DNA of 64,000 bases from Rhizobium sp. Root708 (GTDB taxonomy: Bacteria > Pseudomonadota > Alphaproteobacteria > Rhizobiales > Rhizobiaceae). This document shows, in pieces, positions 1-8,935 of the stretch. The position numbers were made by a program, and so were the translations under genes. The number at the start of each line of letters is the position of its first letter. The first letter of the stretch is position 1. Location: positions 62,001 through 126,000 of the forward strand of contig NZ_LMHV01000044.1 in the NCBI RefSeq assembly GCF_001429725.1, in the 5' to 3' direction. The notes beneath the pieces were generated by a model that worked only from the letters and a program-made list of their open reading frames with translations, had not been told where the DNA came from and ran no database searches.

Positions 1-198
1 CTGCCCACCGAAATCCTCGACAGCCAGCTGGATAGCAGTAATCGACCCCTTGCCGCCGGATGTCGAGTTCACCGACGACTGGTCACACAAGACGCCAATC
101 CGAAACGGTTGCTGTTGCTGTGCGTATGCTGGGTTCATCATTGAAGCGACTCCACCAGCGGCGGCATACTTCAATAGATTGCGTCGGTTGATTTGCAT
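1..198 (-). CDS. ABC importer substrate-binding protein, branched-chain amino acid type (N-terminal part only)
   Basis: The gene runs off the left edge; 66 codons are visible. The start has a twin-arginine-like leader (INRRNLLKYAAAGG, then an AYA-Q cleavage context), so the protein is exported to the periplasm. The mature N-terminus (RIGVLCDQSS ... AIQLAVEDFGG) matches the opening of Peripla_BP_6 binding proteins, which capture amino acids, amides or small aromatics for Liv-type importers. GGGAGGGG lies just upstream of the ATG and supports the start. A copy of the regional 17-bp dyad sits 35 bp upstream, so the gene probably belongs to the same regulon. The permeases must lie outside the window; the ligand cannot be told. 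Confidence 0.8.
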   Translation of the reverse strand, partial: MQINRRNLLKYAAAGGVASMMNPAYAQQQQPFRIGVLCDQSSVNSTSGGKGSITAIQLAVEDFGGQ

Positions 199-232
199 GG
201 AAACCCCTCCCGGTTCGTTGCATAAGTTAAAA

Positions 233-249
233 ATACCGTATCATGAGAT
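233..249. promoter_or_regulatory. Regional 17-bp dyad operator, site 1
   Basis: ATACCGTATCATGAGAT. The TGAGATTTTAT end (244-254) is identical to site 10 in front of the sugar-type binding-protein gene. It lies between the binding-protein start (198) and the end of the CMD gene (507); the rest of that 308-bp gap shows nothing else recognisable. A TTGACC box for the leftward gene lies beside it. Confidence 0.55.
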
Positions 250-506
250 TTTATGACGGTCAAATAGCGTTTGTTTTGGGGCTCACGGACCACACCTAAA
301 CTGTAAAAAGCGACAAAAGGCGGCTGAAAAGTGGGGAAGTGATGGTCTTCCAGCGGAATTCTGGCGTAATTGATCTCAATTGGCGAGATAATTTAACGGA
401 ACGATGAGGGGCTGCGGCGACATGACACGGATTTGCAATGGCGCTTGTCTTTCACTCCCTGTGTCCATCGGTTGCAAGCGCAGTCCGAGACCCTGCAGTC
501 CGATGC

Positions 507-1052
507 TCACGATTGGGCAAAGTTCAGAGCCATCAGAAATCGGTTGGTCATATTGTACGTAGCGATCACGCCGATCAACTCCACAAGAGCGCGCGGATCG
601 CCCATTGCTTCCTTAGCCGTCAAGAAGGTCGAATCAGACACCCGAATGGAGCGCGTCATCTCAATCGCCAAGGCGATCGCAGCCCGTTCTGTCGCGCTGA
701 AAAGAAGGGTCTGCTCGCGGGCGCTATCAATGTCGCGTAGTGCTTCGAGCTGCGTTTGTGATCCACCCGCCTCCAGAAAAACGCGACCATGGATTGCCAC
801 CTCGTAGTGCGTTTCCATGACGACGCTGACCGCAACAATCGCCAGTTCACGAAGTCTTGGTTCCAGGGACAGCTGCGATCTGACAGCGCCGGCATGGGCT
901 GTCCATCCGGCGGCGAAAGCAGGACTGTGGAGAAGCAGCCGATCGATGTCGAAGAGCGTGCCTCCGCGCCTCGACCTGATAGCCTGGATGACGTCGGGGG
1001 GACTGTCTATGTCTGCTGACACGGGGGAAAGTCTGAGCATCGGCTGCTCCAT
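507..1052 (-). CDS. Carboxymuconolactone decarboxylase-like (AhpD/CMD-fold) protein
   Basis: 181 residues. The central segment (ELAIVAVSVVMETHYEVAIHGRVFLEAG) has the CMD/AhpD helical pattern but no CxxC pair: the usual cysteines are absent, with Glu and His at the corresponding helix (METHYE, AIHG). A peroxidase role is therefore unlikely and a lyase, decarboxylase or hydrolase role on a lactone or dicarboxylate is possible. It follows the SDR gene with the SDR stop essentially touching its start, so the two are translationally coupled in the GMC-SDR-CMD operon. I chose the ATG at 1052; a TTG at 1061 is the alternative. The exact substrate is unknown. Confidence 0.75.
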   Translation of the reverse strand: MEQPMLRLSPVSADIDSPPDVIQAIRSRRGGTLFDIDRLLLHSPAFAAGWTAHAGAVRSQLSLEPRLRELAIVAVSVVMETHYEVAIHGRVFLEAGGSQTQLEALRDIDSAREQTLLFSATERAAIALAIEMTRSIRVSDSTFLTAKEAMGDPRALVELIGVIATYNMTNRFLMALNFAQS

Positions 1053-1061
1053 CTTATCCAA

Positions 1062-1823
1062 TCAGTTGTAGCGCGTGCTCAGGCCACCATCGGCGACAAG
1101 CGCATGCCCGGTGATGTAGGAGGACATGTCCGAGAGTAGAAAGACGACCGCATCGGCCACCTCCTCAGGCGTGCCCATCCGCTTCAGGGCGGTCCGCTCG
1201 GCGACGGCTGAAACAGTTGCGGACGCGTTGGCTTTTTGAATGGGCGTGTCGATCAGCGCGGGTGCAACGCTGTTGACCCGGACACCTTTTGGACCAAGCT
1301 CCAAAGCAAGGGCGCTGGTAAACAGTATGACGCCAGCTTTGGATGCTGAATAAGCAGAACGCCCTTCCCTTACATACATGCCTGCGACCGAGGAAATTGT
1401 CACGATCGATCCGCGTTGCTGTTTTGCCATCTGCCGTCCCACTTCGCGGCAAAAATAAAATACGCCGTTCAAATTCACGTCGAGGACTGAGCGCCACGTT
1501 TCATCGCTCATCTCGATCACCGGCTCGCGGCCAACAATACCAGCGCTTGCCACCGCGTGGGTGATCGATCCATGCTCACGTGCGGCGAGCCGTAGAGTTT
1601 GTTCCATCGCTCGCGCATCGCAGACATCAACGACGTAGGCGAAGCGTGATCCGTCTTCGTCCTGGTAAAGATCGCGCGCGGCAGCCTCCAAGAGCCCGGC
1701 ATTCAAATCGAGCAAAATTGGATAGGCACCCAGCTCGCGCAAGCGCCTGCAGATCGCAAGCCCAATGCCCGATGCTGCTCCAGTCACTGGCACGATTGCG
1801 CCTTCCAAATTGATGGTCGCCAT
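1062..1823 (-). CDS. Short-chain dehydrogenase/reductase (FabG-like)
   Basis: 253 residues, classical SDR. The cofactor loop is TGAASGIG at residues 14-21, NAG is replaced by SAG (ASAGIVG), the catalytic Ser is in TISSVAGM, and YSASK gives the Tyr/Lys pair. The C-terminus ITGHALVADGG is typical. It oxidises a secondary alcohol or reduces a ketone with NAD(P)H in the cytoplasm. The ATG at 1823 is preceded by GGAGAGGAGACGTGACA; the longer upstream reading frame lacks SDR similarity. It is the second gene of the operon starting with the GMC oxidoreductase, 95 bp downstream of that gene, which suggests sequential oxidation of one substrate. Confidence 0.85.
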   Translation of the reverse strand: MATINLEGAIVPVTGAASGIGLAICRRLRELGAYPILLDLNAGLLEAAARDLYQDEDGSRFAYVVDVCDARAMEQTLRLAAREHGSITHAVASAGIVGREPVIEMSDETWRSVLDVNLNGVFYFCREVGRQMAKQQRGSIVTISSVAGMYVREGRSAYSASKAGVILFTSALALELGPKGVRVNSVAPALIDTPIQKANASATVSAVAERTALKRMGTPEEVADAVVFLLSDMSSYITGHALVADGGLSTRYN

Positions 1824-1918
1824 TGTCACGTCTCCTCTCCAAACGAAACTTTCGCTATTCCCCGCTGCCTTCTCGCCCGAGCAACCGGGGTATCGATTGC
1901 GTCGTGTCTTCTGGAAGT

Positions 1919-3505
1919 TCAGCCCTCCAGCAAGAACGCAGCCGCCCGTTCGCCGATCATGATCGATGTTGCGTTGGTGGGCGCCGAAACGATCGATGGC
2001 ATGATCGACGCATCGGCAATCACCAGTCCATCCAGCCCATGAAGCCGAAGCCTCGCATCGACAACAGCGTCGGGTCCGGTGCCCATCCTGCATGTCCCGA
2101 CCGGATGGTACACGGATCCTGCTGCCCCTCTTATGTAATCCAGAAGTTCGGCGTCGCTGGACACATCCAAGCCAGGACGTTCCTCGCGCTCGATTTGGTC
2201 ACTGAGCGGATTGCAGGCGACAATTCGCCTTGCTATGCGCAGTGAAGCGATCAGAGTTTGCCGGTCAAGCTCACTCTCGAGATAATTGGGCGCAAGGAGA
2301 GGTGCTTCGCGCCAGCTTGCCGAGCGGACCCGAACAGAGCCGCGGCTTTCCGGGCGCAGTTGGAAAGCAGATACCGAAAAACCCGGGAAACGATCGAGCC
2401 CTTTGCGGTAGTCCGTACTGCTGAACGGCATGAACATCAGCAAGGCGTCCGGGCGATCCAGACCGGGGCGCGAGCGGATGAAGCAGCCCGACTGAGCCCC
2501 CGAGGATGTCAGCGGACCGCGCCTGAAGAGGGCGTATTGCAAAGCCATGGCGACCTTGCTCATAGGGCTGCGCACCTGAGAATTGAGTGTCTTGCGCCGG
2601 CTCTTCATCACCAGACGCGCTTGGACGTGATCATGAAGGTTCGAGCCCACTCCCCGCAGCTCGTGCTGCACATCTATGCCAGCCTCGCGCAACCATTCAC
2701 CGCGCCCGATACCCGATCGCTGCAAGATGGCTGGCGTGTTGATAGCGCCCGCAGACAAGATCACTTTTTGCCGCGCCTGCGCGACGGCCGGCCCCTGGCC
2801 CATCGTGTAGCGAACCGCATTGACGCGCCCGTCTTCAATGAGCAACTGCTCGACCTGCGCATGCGTGCGCAAGACAAGGTTCCTTCTTGCTCGTGCGCTT
2901 GACAGGAAAGCGACAGCGCTGCTTGAGCGGCGCCCGTTTCTCGCTGTCATCTGAAAGTATCCAGCGCCGTCCTGGGTCTCCCCGTTAAAGTCGTTGTTGC
3001 CCGTGAACCCTGCTGCCAAAGCGCTGTCGACGAAGGCGCGGCATAGCGGATTGCGGTCCACGAGGTCGGAAACAGCCAACGGTCCACCCTGGCCGTGATA
3101 GGCATCAGCACCATTCTGCTGGTCTTCCGATCGACGAAAGAACGGCAAGACGTCGGCATAGCTCCATCCGGGGTTACCATCCTGACGCCAGTTGTCAAAA
3201 TCGGCGGATTGTCCGCGGCAATAAACCAGACCGTTGATGGAACTCGATCCGCCAACGACACGACCCGACGGGGTAAAAATGCGCCGGTCTGAAAGTGACG
3301 GCACCGGCTCGGTCGTGAACTGCCAGGTCAGGCTCTTGTTGACGAATGTCTTTCCAAATCCCATCGGCACGTGGATCCAGAGGTTGCTATCTGGCCCGCC
3401 GGCCTCAAGCAGGAGGACGCTATGCCGGCCGGATTCACTAAGGCGACTGGCTGCTGCGCAGCCGGCGGAACCAGCGCCGACAACGATGAAGTCGAAAATT
3501 TCCAT
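1919..3505 (-). CDS. GMC-family FAD-dependent alcohol oxidoreductase (copy 1)
   Basis: 528 residues. The FAD-binding start is FIVVGAGSAG (residues 6-15), the GMC signature GGSSSIN is at 85-91, and the C-terminal active site is HPVGTCRMG with His467 and the second catalytic position Asn511 (PTNATS). The family includes choline dehydrogenase and other primary/secondary alcohol dehydrogenases passing electrons to a quinone or acceptor. The ATG at 3505 lies directly before the FAD strand; upstream codons look like leader. It is first in a leftward operon with the SDR and CMD genes, and the regional dyad sits 74 bp upstream. Two more GMC paralogues occur in the window; they are divergent enough that different substrates or regiochemistry are likely. 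Confidence 0.9.
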   Translation of the reverse strand: MEIFDFIVVGAGSAGCAAASRLSESGRHSVLLLEAGGPDSNLWIHVPMGFGKTFVNKSLTWQFTTEPVPSLSDRRIFTPSGRVVGGSSSINGLVYCRGQSADFDNWRQDGNPGWSYADVLPFFRRSEDQQNGADAYHGQGGPLAVSDLVDRNPLCRAFVDSALAAGFTGNNDFNGETQDGAGYFQMTARNGRRSSSAVAFLSSARARRNLVLRTHAQVEQLLIEDGRVNAVRYTMGQGPAVAQARQKVILSAGAINTPAILQRSGIGRGEWLREAGIDVQHELRGVGSNLHDHVQARLVMKSRRKTLNSQVRSPMSKVAMALQYALFRRGPLTSSGAQSGCFIRSRPGLDRPDALLMFMPFSSTDYRKGLDRFPGFSVSAFQLRPESRGSVRVRSASWREAPLLAPNYLESELDRQTLIASLRIARRIVACNPLSDQIEREERPGLDVSSDAELLDYIRGAAGSVYHPVGTCRMGTGPDAVVDARLRLHGLDGLVIADASIMPSIVSAPTNATSIMIGERAAAFLLEG

Positions 3506-3578
3506 GCCTACGCTACCATCCTCACGGGCTGACACCCGAAGGTGGCAGGCCGCGCACACGCTCATTTGTATTGTAATA

Positions 3579-3595
3579 ATCCCACAATACAGGAT
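3579..3595. promoter_or_regulatory. Regional 17-bp dyad operator, site 2
   Basis: ATCCCACAATACAGGAT, perfectly symmetric in the outer three bases of each arm (ATC/GAT) and nearly so inside. It lies in front of the leftward GMC gene (start 3505), with TTGTTA and TTGAAT boxes nearby on the minus strand. Confidence 0.7.
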
Positions 3596-3662
3596 AACAA
3601 ACTATATTCAAGGGATTTTGTCGTCCGTCGGCTGCTGCCTATGCGATTCGCCATCTACCAAA

Positions 3663-3679
3663 ATGCCATCATACGGGAT
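3663..3679. promoter_or_regulatory. Regional 17-bp dyad operator, site 3
   Basis: ATGCCATCATACGGGAT; on the other strand it reads ATCCCGTATGATGGCAT. It lies 57 bp before the start of the decayed rightward CMD gene, so this promoter probably belonged to the regulon when the gene was alive. Confidence 0.55.
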
Positions 3680-3735
3680 AAATCACCATGGTGGTGACTC
3701 CACGCTATTCGCTCGGCAAATTGCGAGGTGACGGA

Positions 3736-4117
3736 ATGCGACAGAGGCGAAGTCAAGAGGTGCTCGAACGAGTCGAGCGCTAGCGCGGCATGGCGCGGGT
3801 GGACGCGTATGCTCGCCGAACGTGATCCTGACATGCTTAAACGCTTGCATGAGATCGTCATGCACGTTCTTTATGAGCGGCAGACGCTACCACTGAGGTT
3901 CAAGTACGTCTTGATGATGTGCTTGAACGCCTTCCAATTCCACGAATTTGGCGTTCGAGCTCAAACGCGCGCGGCTCTTCAAAATGGGGCAAGCGAATAG
4001 GAAATTTTAGAAGCGCTGGAGATCGTTGCGATTTCGAATCTGCATGCAATGTCGAAGGCTCTTCCAATGGTCATGGAAGAAATTCAGGCGTTCCGCGACA
4101 GTACGGGCGTGCAGTAA
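3736..4117 (+). pseudogene. Decayed CMD-like gene (paralogue of the gene at 29.2 kb)
   Basis: An ATG at 3736 behind GAGGTGACGGA opens EVLERVER, then TAG at 3781, RGMAR, and a shift of reading frame near 3800 into GWTRMLAERDPDMLKRLH. A second TAG at 3998 interrupts GASE-EILEALEI, and the frame ends at TAA 4115-4117 after SNLHAMSKALPMVMEE. Every block aligns with the intact 135-residue CMD protein at 29214-29621. In that protein both TAG positions carry Asp; related proteins would carry Glu there, so GAG to TAG is a plausible single change. Two stops plus a frameshift (about two bases missing) mean loss of function. Confidence 0.85.
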
Positions 4118-4161
4118 GAGCACTCTGCCGCGGTCCAGAGCTGAGGTTCGATAAATCAGGT

Positions 4162-4206
4162 AAACTGAAACGGCGCGCAGGAGGCCCTGTGCGCCGCCGA
4201 CAGTTT
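4162..4206. terminator. Hairpin between convergent units
   Basis: Outer arms AAACTG (4162-4167) and CAGTTT (4201-4206) enclose an inner stem GGCGCGCAGG / CCTGTGCGCC with one G-U pair. It sits between the dead CMD gene and the end of the leftward aldehyde dehydrogenase, so it may terminate transcription from both sides. Confidence 0.55.
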
Positions 4207-4215
4207 CCGGGGACT

Positions 4216-5676
4216 TCAGATCCCGGCCATGCAGATATATTTGACTTCCATGTAATCATCGATGCCATAGTGTGAGCCTTCACGGCCCATACCGGACTCT
4301 TTGATGCCGCCGAAGGGCACCGCTTCGTTGGCCATCAACCCGATGTTAACGCCTACCATGCCGGTTTCCAGCGCCTCGGCGACGCGCCAGATGCGCCCAA
4401 TGTCGCGGCTATAGAAGTAGGATGCCAGACCGAACTCGGTATCGTTAGCCGCGGTGATAAGTTCTTCCTCATCGGAAAAGCGGAAGATGGATGCAAGTGG
4501 TCCGAAAGTTTCTTCGTGCGAAACCTTCATGTGGGCATTTGCCTCGCCGATCACCGTTGGCTCGAAGAAAGTCCCACCAAGAGAATGCCTCTTGCCCCCA
4601 GCGAGGAGCTTCGCCCCTTTCTCCAATGCGTCGGCGATATGCTCTTCCGTCTTACGGACCCCGCTCATGTCATGCACGGGGCCGAAGGTTACGCCCGGCT
4701 CAGTTCCCGATCCAACTTTCAATTCCGCGACCTTGGACAGGAATTTTTTGACGAACTCGTCGTATACCTTATCGTGGATGTAAAACCGATTGGTTCCAAC
4801 ACACGCCTGTCCGGTGTTGCGAAATTTCGACCCCATGGCGCCGGCAACGGCGGCGTCGATGTCGGCGTCATCGAAAACAATGAAAGGTGCATTGCCTCCA
4901 AGCTCCAAAGCGAGCTTCTTCACTGTTCCAGCGCACTGCTGCATCAATGTGCGCCCGACCTGGGTCGATCCCGTAAACGAGAGTTTTCGCACTACTGGGT
5001 TCGAGGTGAATTCCGCACCGATCTCACGCGAGCCACCTGTGACCACGCTGAACACACCGGGCGGAATGCCGGCGCGGTCGGCAAGCTCAGCCAGCGCCAA
5101 CGCGGTGAACGGCGTGGTGCTCGCCGGACGGACGACCATGGTGCATCCTGCAGCCAGGGCCGCGCCGGCTTTGCGGGTGATGATCGTGTTGGGAAAGTTC
5201 CAAGGTGTTATGGCAACGCAGACGCCGATCGGTTGCTTTATCACAACGACCCGACGATCGTTCGCTGGCGTTGGGATCGTTTCACCATAGGTCCGCCGTG
5301 CTTCTTCGGCAAACCATTCGATGAACGCGGCGCCGCTTACCACCTCGCTTTTCGCCTCCGCCAACGTCTTGCCCTGCTCAGACGTGAGGATGAGAGCGAG
5401 ATCGTCAGCGTTTTCGATGATCAAGTTGAACCAGCGGCGCAGCAGTTGCCCGCGGTCTTTTGCAAGAACTTTCCTCCATTTTCGTAGCGCGATGTCGGCC
5501 GCCTCAATGGCGCGTCGTGCCTCTGCGCCACCCATTTTGGGCACCGTGCCGACGGCCGCTCCGGTCGCCGGGTTGGTTACGGTTATCGTTTCTGCATTGT
5601 CGGCGTTGATCCATTTGCCGTCGACAAAGGCTGACATGCGCAAAAGTGTAGGGTCTTTAAGGTCAAGCTTTGTCAT
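4216..5676 (-). CDS. NAD(P)-dependent aldehyde dehydrogenase (succinate-semialdehyde dehydrogenase-like)
   Basis: 486 residues, full length for the family. It opens with AFVDGKWINAD and has the ALDH signatures ELGGNAPFIVFDDAD (general-base Glu) and FRNTGQACVG (catalytic Cys). The overall pattern is closest to the GabD/SSADH branch, but the segment after the Cys differs from GabD, so succinate semialdehyde is only one candidate. The ATG at 5676 has GAGGAGAT upstream. It lies 13 bp after the ThDP enzyme and forms the PrpD-ThDP-ALDH operon; the natural reading is that it oxidises the aldehyde released or formed by the ThDP enzyme. Confidence 0.9.
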   Translation of the reverse strand: MTKLDLKDPTLLRMSAFVDGKWINADNAETITVTNPATGAAVGTVPKMGGAEARRAIEAADIALRKWRKVLAKDRGQLLRRWFNLIIENADDLALILTSEQGKTLAEAKSEVVSGAAFIEWFAEEARRTYGETIPTPANDRRVVVIKQPIGVCVAITPWNFPNTIITRKAGAALAAGCTMVVRPASTTPFTALALAELADRAGIPPGVFSVVTGGSREIGAEFTSNPVVRKLSFTGSTQVGRTLMQQCAGTVKKLALELGGNAPFIVFDDADIDAAVAGAMGSKFRNTGQACVGTNRFYIHDKVYDEFVKKFLSKVAELKVGSGTEPGVTFGPVHDMSGVRKTEEHIADALEKGAKLLAGGKRHSLGGTFFEPTVIGEANAHMKVSHEETFGPLASIFRFSDEEELITAANDTEFGLASYFYSRDIGRIWRVAEALETGMVGVNIGLMANEAVPFGGIKESGMGREGSHYGIDDYMEVKYICMAGI

Positions 5677-5689
5677 CAGACTGATCTCC

Positions 5690-7516
5690 TCACTCGCCGG
5701 CGTGCTTCTCAAATGTCGGCATCTCGAATGCCCTGCCGGTCTCGCCTGCAACGAGCCCGGGCTTCCACGTTTCGTCCCAGTTCTTCGGATAGGGGTACCA
5801 AGCCGAGCGGTATTGCGGCGTCTCGATTTCGGTTGCGACACTAATGACTGTTGGCAGACCGCTTGCCATGGCCGCTTCGAAAGCGGGCTTGAAGTCGTCG
5901 GCCTTTTCGACGCGAACGCCAACGCAACCCATCCCTTCGGCCATCTTCACAAAATCCGGCCCCCAAAGTTCGGTCTCGTCCTTCTTGCGGTAATCGCAAA
6001 GCGACTCGCGTCCGTAGATCTTGAACATAGCCTCGCGCTCGATCTGCAACGACTTATTGTCGAAGACGATCGCGATGACAGGAAGCTTCTGCTCAACAGC
6101 CGTCAGCATGACCGTATTGCGCATGATGAAGGCTCCGTCCCCCAACAGGGCGATCGCCGGTTTTCCGCCACTGGCCATGCTGGCGCCGATCGCCGCCGAA
6201 GCGCTCCAGCCCATGCGGTGCATAAAGCTGCTGTGGAAGACGTTTCGCGACGAGGCGCGGATAAATGCTGGACCAAAGCTCAGCATGTGGCCGGTATCGA
6301 AGGTGATGACGGCATCCGGGCAGGTCTGCTCGACCACCTGGCTTACGTCTTCGCAGACCCGCGCATAATGCAACGGCGAAATCGCGGAGGTGCGCAGGGG
6401 CTTGACAGCTTCCTCGAAAGCAGCGCGCTCCTTTTCTAGTTCCGCAGTCCAATCAGCCTTTTCGCCAACACCGGACGCCTTCGCAGCCTTCGTAAACGCT
6501 TCGAGTGCAAGCCGGGCATCCGAGTTCAAAGCAACTTCGGTGGGATAAGCGCGACCAAGCTCGTTCTCGTCGATGTCGATATGGATCAATTTGGCGTTGC
6601 CGGGAATGTCAAACAACGTCCAGCCGCCCGAATCAATATCGGTAAAGTGGGTGCCCACGCCGATGATCAGATCGGAACGGCGTGCCAGATGGTTGCCATG
6701 CAGCGTACCGGCGCGACCAACCGTGCCGGCCGACAGGCGGTGCTTTTCGGGAAATGCCGCCTTGCCGGCCGAGGTTGCCACAACGGGCGTGCCGGTCGCT
6801 TCGGCAAAATCCTGTAGCGCTTGATGCGCACCGCTATTGGCGATGCCGCTGCCGAAAACAACGAGGGGGCGCTTGGCGGCTTTGAGGAGTTCGACTGCGG
6901 CGGCAATTCCCTCCGGATCCGGACCCGGACGGCGCACGCGCATATAGGGAAGCGGATCGGGAAGGCTATCTTCGGGAATAAGGGCGTGCTGGATGTCGAA
7001 TGGAATAGCCATGACCACCGGCCCCGGGCGACCCGTCAGCGCGGTCTTGTAGGCGCGCAGGAACATATCGATACACGTATCAGGACGGGTTGCCATGACG
7101 GCCTTTTTGCAGATCGGTCGGATCGCGCCAGCAAAGTCCTCCGGTCCCTGGCGATAGGCTTCCTCAATCCCGCCTCGATCGAACCAATGCGTTGCGCCGA
7201 CGCCAACAAGGGCGAGGAGGCCGATCGATTCATAATATGCGGTTGCAATGGCGGGCATGATGTTGGCGTTGCCCGGCCCGACGCTTGTCGTCACGATCGG
7301 AAGCGGTCCGCCGCGCTTGTAACGCCAGTAGCCGTCGGCCAGTTCGACAGCTTGGTCTTCCATGCGCGCACCGATGCAGGTAATGTTCGTCTCGTAGACG
7401 AGCGCGTCAAGCAAGCCCCAGTTTCCGTGGCCGTTGAGGCCATAGACAACTTCCGTCCCCATTGTCTCAAGCAGCCGGGCGATGGCCTGCGAGACCGTGA
7501 TCATTTTCTTTTCCAT
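5690..7516 (-). CDS. ThDP-dependent enzyme, acetolactate-synthase-like superfamily
   Basis: 608 residues in three domains: N-terminal Pyr domain (residues about 1-170, with the activating Glu in ARMEDQAVELADGYWR), a central domain (about 190-330), and a C-terminal PP domain with the ThDP/Mg signature GDGAFIMRN ... IAIVFDNKS. Family members decarboxylate or ligate 2-oxoacids and aldehydes (acetolactate synthase, glyoxylate carboligase, benzoylformate decarboxylase, sulfoacetaldehyde acetyltransferase). The substrate pocket segment LNGHGNWGLLDAL differs from those I know, so I do not assign a reaction. GAGGAGGCACCT precedes the ATG at 7516. A C-C cleaving step paired with the following ALDH is the most economical reading. 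Confidence 0.85.
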   Translation of the reverse strand: MEKKMITVSQAIARLLETMGTEVVYGLNGHGNWGLLDALVYETNITCIGARMEDQAVELADGYWRYKRGGPLPIVTTSVGPGNANIMPAIATAYYESIGLLALVGVGATHWFDRGGIEEAYRQGPEDFAGAIRPICKKAVMATRPDTCIDMFLRAYKTALTGRPGPVVMAIPFDIQHALIPEDSLPDPLPYMRVRRPGPDPEGIAAAVELLKAAKRPLVVFGSGIANSGAHQALQDFAEATGTPVVATSAGKAAFPEKHRLSAGTVGRAGTLHGNHLARRSDLIIGVGTHFTDIDSGGWTLFDIPGNAKLIHIDIDENELGRAYPTEVALNSDARLALEAFTKAAKASGVGEKADWTAELEKERAAFEEAVKPLRTSAISPLHYARVCEDVSQVVEQTCPDAVITFDTGHMLSFGPAFIRASSRNVFHSSFMHRMGWSASAAIGASMASGGKPAIALLGDGAFIMRNTVMLTAVEQKLPVIAIVFDNKSLQIEREAMFKIYGRESLCDYRKKDETELWGPDFVKMAEGMGCVGVRVEKADDFKPAFEAAMASGLPTVISVATEIETPQYRSAWYPYPKNWDETWKPGLVAGETGRAFEMPTFEKHAGE

Positions 7517-7567
7517 AGGTGCCTCCTCATGATGTGCGTCTTGCCCGACGGGCGCGAAACGCTTGAT

Positions 7568-8935
7568 CTAGTCGCGAAAAATTGTTGTGCAGGTCGGTAG
7601 AGCCTGTGCCGATGGCAGCCGATCGACGCGCTGGAGCAGATCGAAAAGCTCTCGTGCCTCGGGTTCGGAATGGGTAAACTGCGTACAGTCTCGGAACTTC
7701 GTCCACAGTTCCTCGGGCGTTAATGGCTCTGCAGCGTAACCGGGAATGGTTGAGATCGGACCACTGTCAATGACTTCACCGCTCTTCAGCCTCAGAGTTA
7801 CGGTTTCAGTTGGTGAGAAAACCGGATCCCGTGGGTCGTATTCATCGACCGCCTTGAGCTTCACCTTCGGATAGAAGGCCTGCATGTCCGGCCTCTGGAC
7901 GACCTCATCGGCAATCTCCGGCACGCCGAACTTGCCGAGAATAACCGCAGCCGCAATGCCGAATTGCCCGCTGAACTGGGCTTGGTACTGGTTCTGGGGT
8001 TGATCGTGGACGAGCACCGTCACCTGCCCCCTGCCCATCTCGACCTCAACCGATTCCACTTCCTGCGGATCGATTTTGCGACCTTCGAGCATCTTCAACG
8101 TTCCCTCGAACGATCGGTGCATGAAGAAACAGCTCGGATGCATCTTGAACTGAAGCTTGTAGCGCGGAAGGTACCACTCCTTGCCGAGCAGAGACGGCGA
8201 TTCGATATCCGGGGTTCCCCCTGACGAGAAGGCTGCAAGGAAGCCCTGCTTGTTTTCCAAGGCATCTTGCCCACCAGTCATTCCCGCGTCGGCAAGACGC
8301 GCAGCGATGACGCCATTCCGAGCCGCCATTCCCGAATGGTAACCTTTTGTCATCGATCCGAAATTGGAAAACAGGCCGCCGGAGTGACTGGCCGCAATGG
8401 CGATCGCCATTTGCGCCTTCTCAGCCGACAGTTTTCGAAGCACGGCACAGGCCGCAGCCGCCGCTACCGGTCCAAGAACGGCCGTCGGATGCCAGCCTGC
8501 CTTATGGTAGTTCTTGTTCCGTCTCCAGACCTCACACCACACTTCGTAACCGGCGACGAAGGCTGTGACCATCTCCTCGCCAGTCGATCCCAGAACTTCA
8601 GCCTCCGCGAGGATCGCTGGAATGATGACCCCGCCCGGATGACCGGACATCGTCTGGCATCCATAGTCGAGAGCGTGAGCAATTGCGCCGGCGAGCAAAG
8701 CAGCATCGGGACCGGCGACAAGATGCGATGACAGACAGGCACGGGCCTCTTGTCTGCCCGCCTGCTCAACGAGCGTCTTGCGCAATATCTTGGATATGCG
8801 CTGGTCGACGCCGGCCATGATGACGCCCACGGTATCGGCAAAAGCATCTCGGACGACCGGTAGGACTTCGGCTGGAAGCCCGTCATAGCGAATTGCAGCA
8901 AGAAACCGACCTACATCTGCAGTAAGTGCTACCAT
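7568..8935 (-). CDS. MmgE/PrpD family protein (copy 1)
   Basis: 455 residues, typical length. Conserved family features include ALDYGCQTMSGHPGG, VAGYEVWCEVWRR, GWHPTAVLGPVAAAAA and KGYHSGMAARNGV. The family contains 2-methylcitrate dehydratase, iminodisuccinate epimerase and cis-aconitate decarboxylase, all acting on polycarboxylates by proton abstraction. The ATG at 8935 was preferred to an upstream alternative because homology begins there; the ribosome site is weak (AAGAGA). It is first in the operon with the ThDP enzyme (51 bp) and ALDH. It is clearly different from the second MmgE/PrpD copy at 10.4 kb, so two dehydration or epimerisation steps may exist. Confidence 0.88.
   Translation of the reverse strand: MVALTADVGRFLAAIRYDGLPAEVLPVVRDAFADTVGVIMAGVDQRISKILRKTLVEQAGRQEARACLSSHLVAGPDAALLAGAIAHALDYGCQTMSGHPGGVIIPAILAEAEVLGSTGEEMVTAFVAGYEVWCEVWRRNKNYHKAGWHPTAVLGPVAAAAACAVLRKLSAEKAQMAIAIAASHSGGLFSNFGSMTKGYHSGMAARNGVIAARLADAGMTGGQDALENKQGFLAAFSSGGTPDIESPSLLGKEWYLPRYKLQFKMHPSCFFMHRSFEGTLKMLEGRKIDPQEVESVEVEMGRGQVTVLVHDQPQNQYQAQFSGQFGIAAAVILGKFGVPEIADEVVQRPDMQAFYPKVKLKAVDEYDPRDPVFSPTETVTLRLKSGEVIDSGPISTIPGYAAEPLTPEELWTKFRDCTQFTHSEPEARELFDLLQRVDRLPSAQALPTCTTIFRD

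Noticed and set aside
4516..6439. Long plus-strand frames opposite the ALDH and ThDP genes
   Set aside because: They are shadows of conserved genes; no ribosome sites, no recognisable domains.
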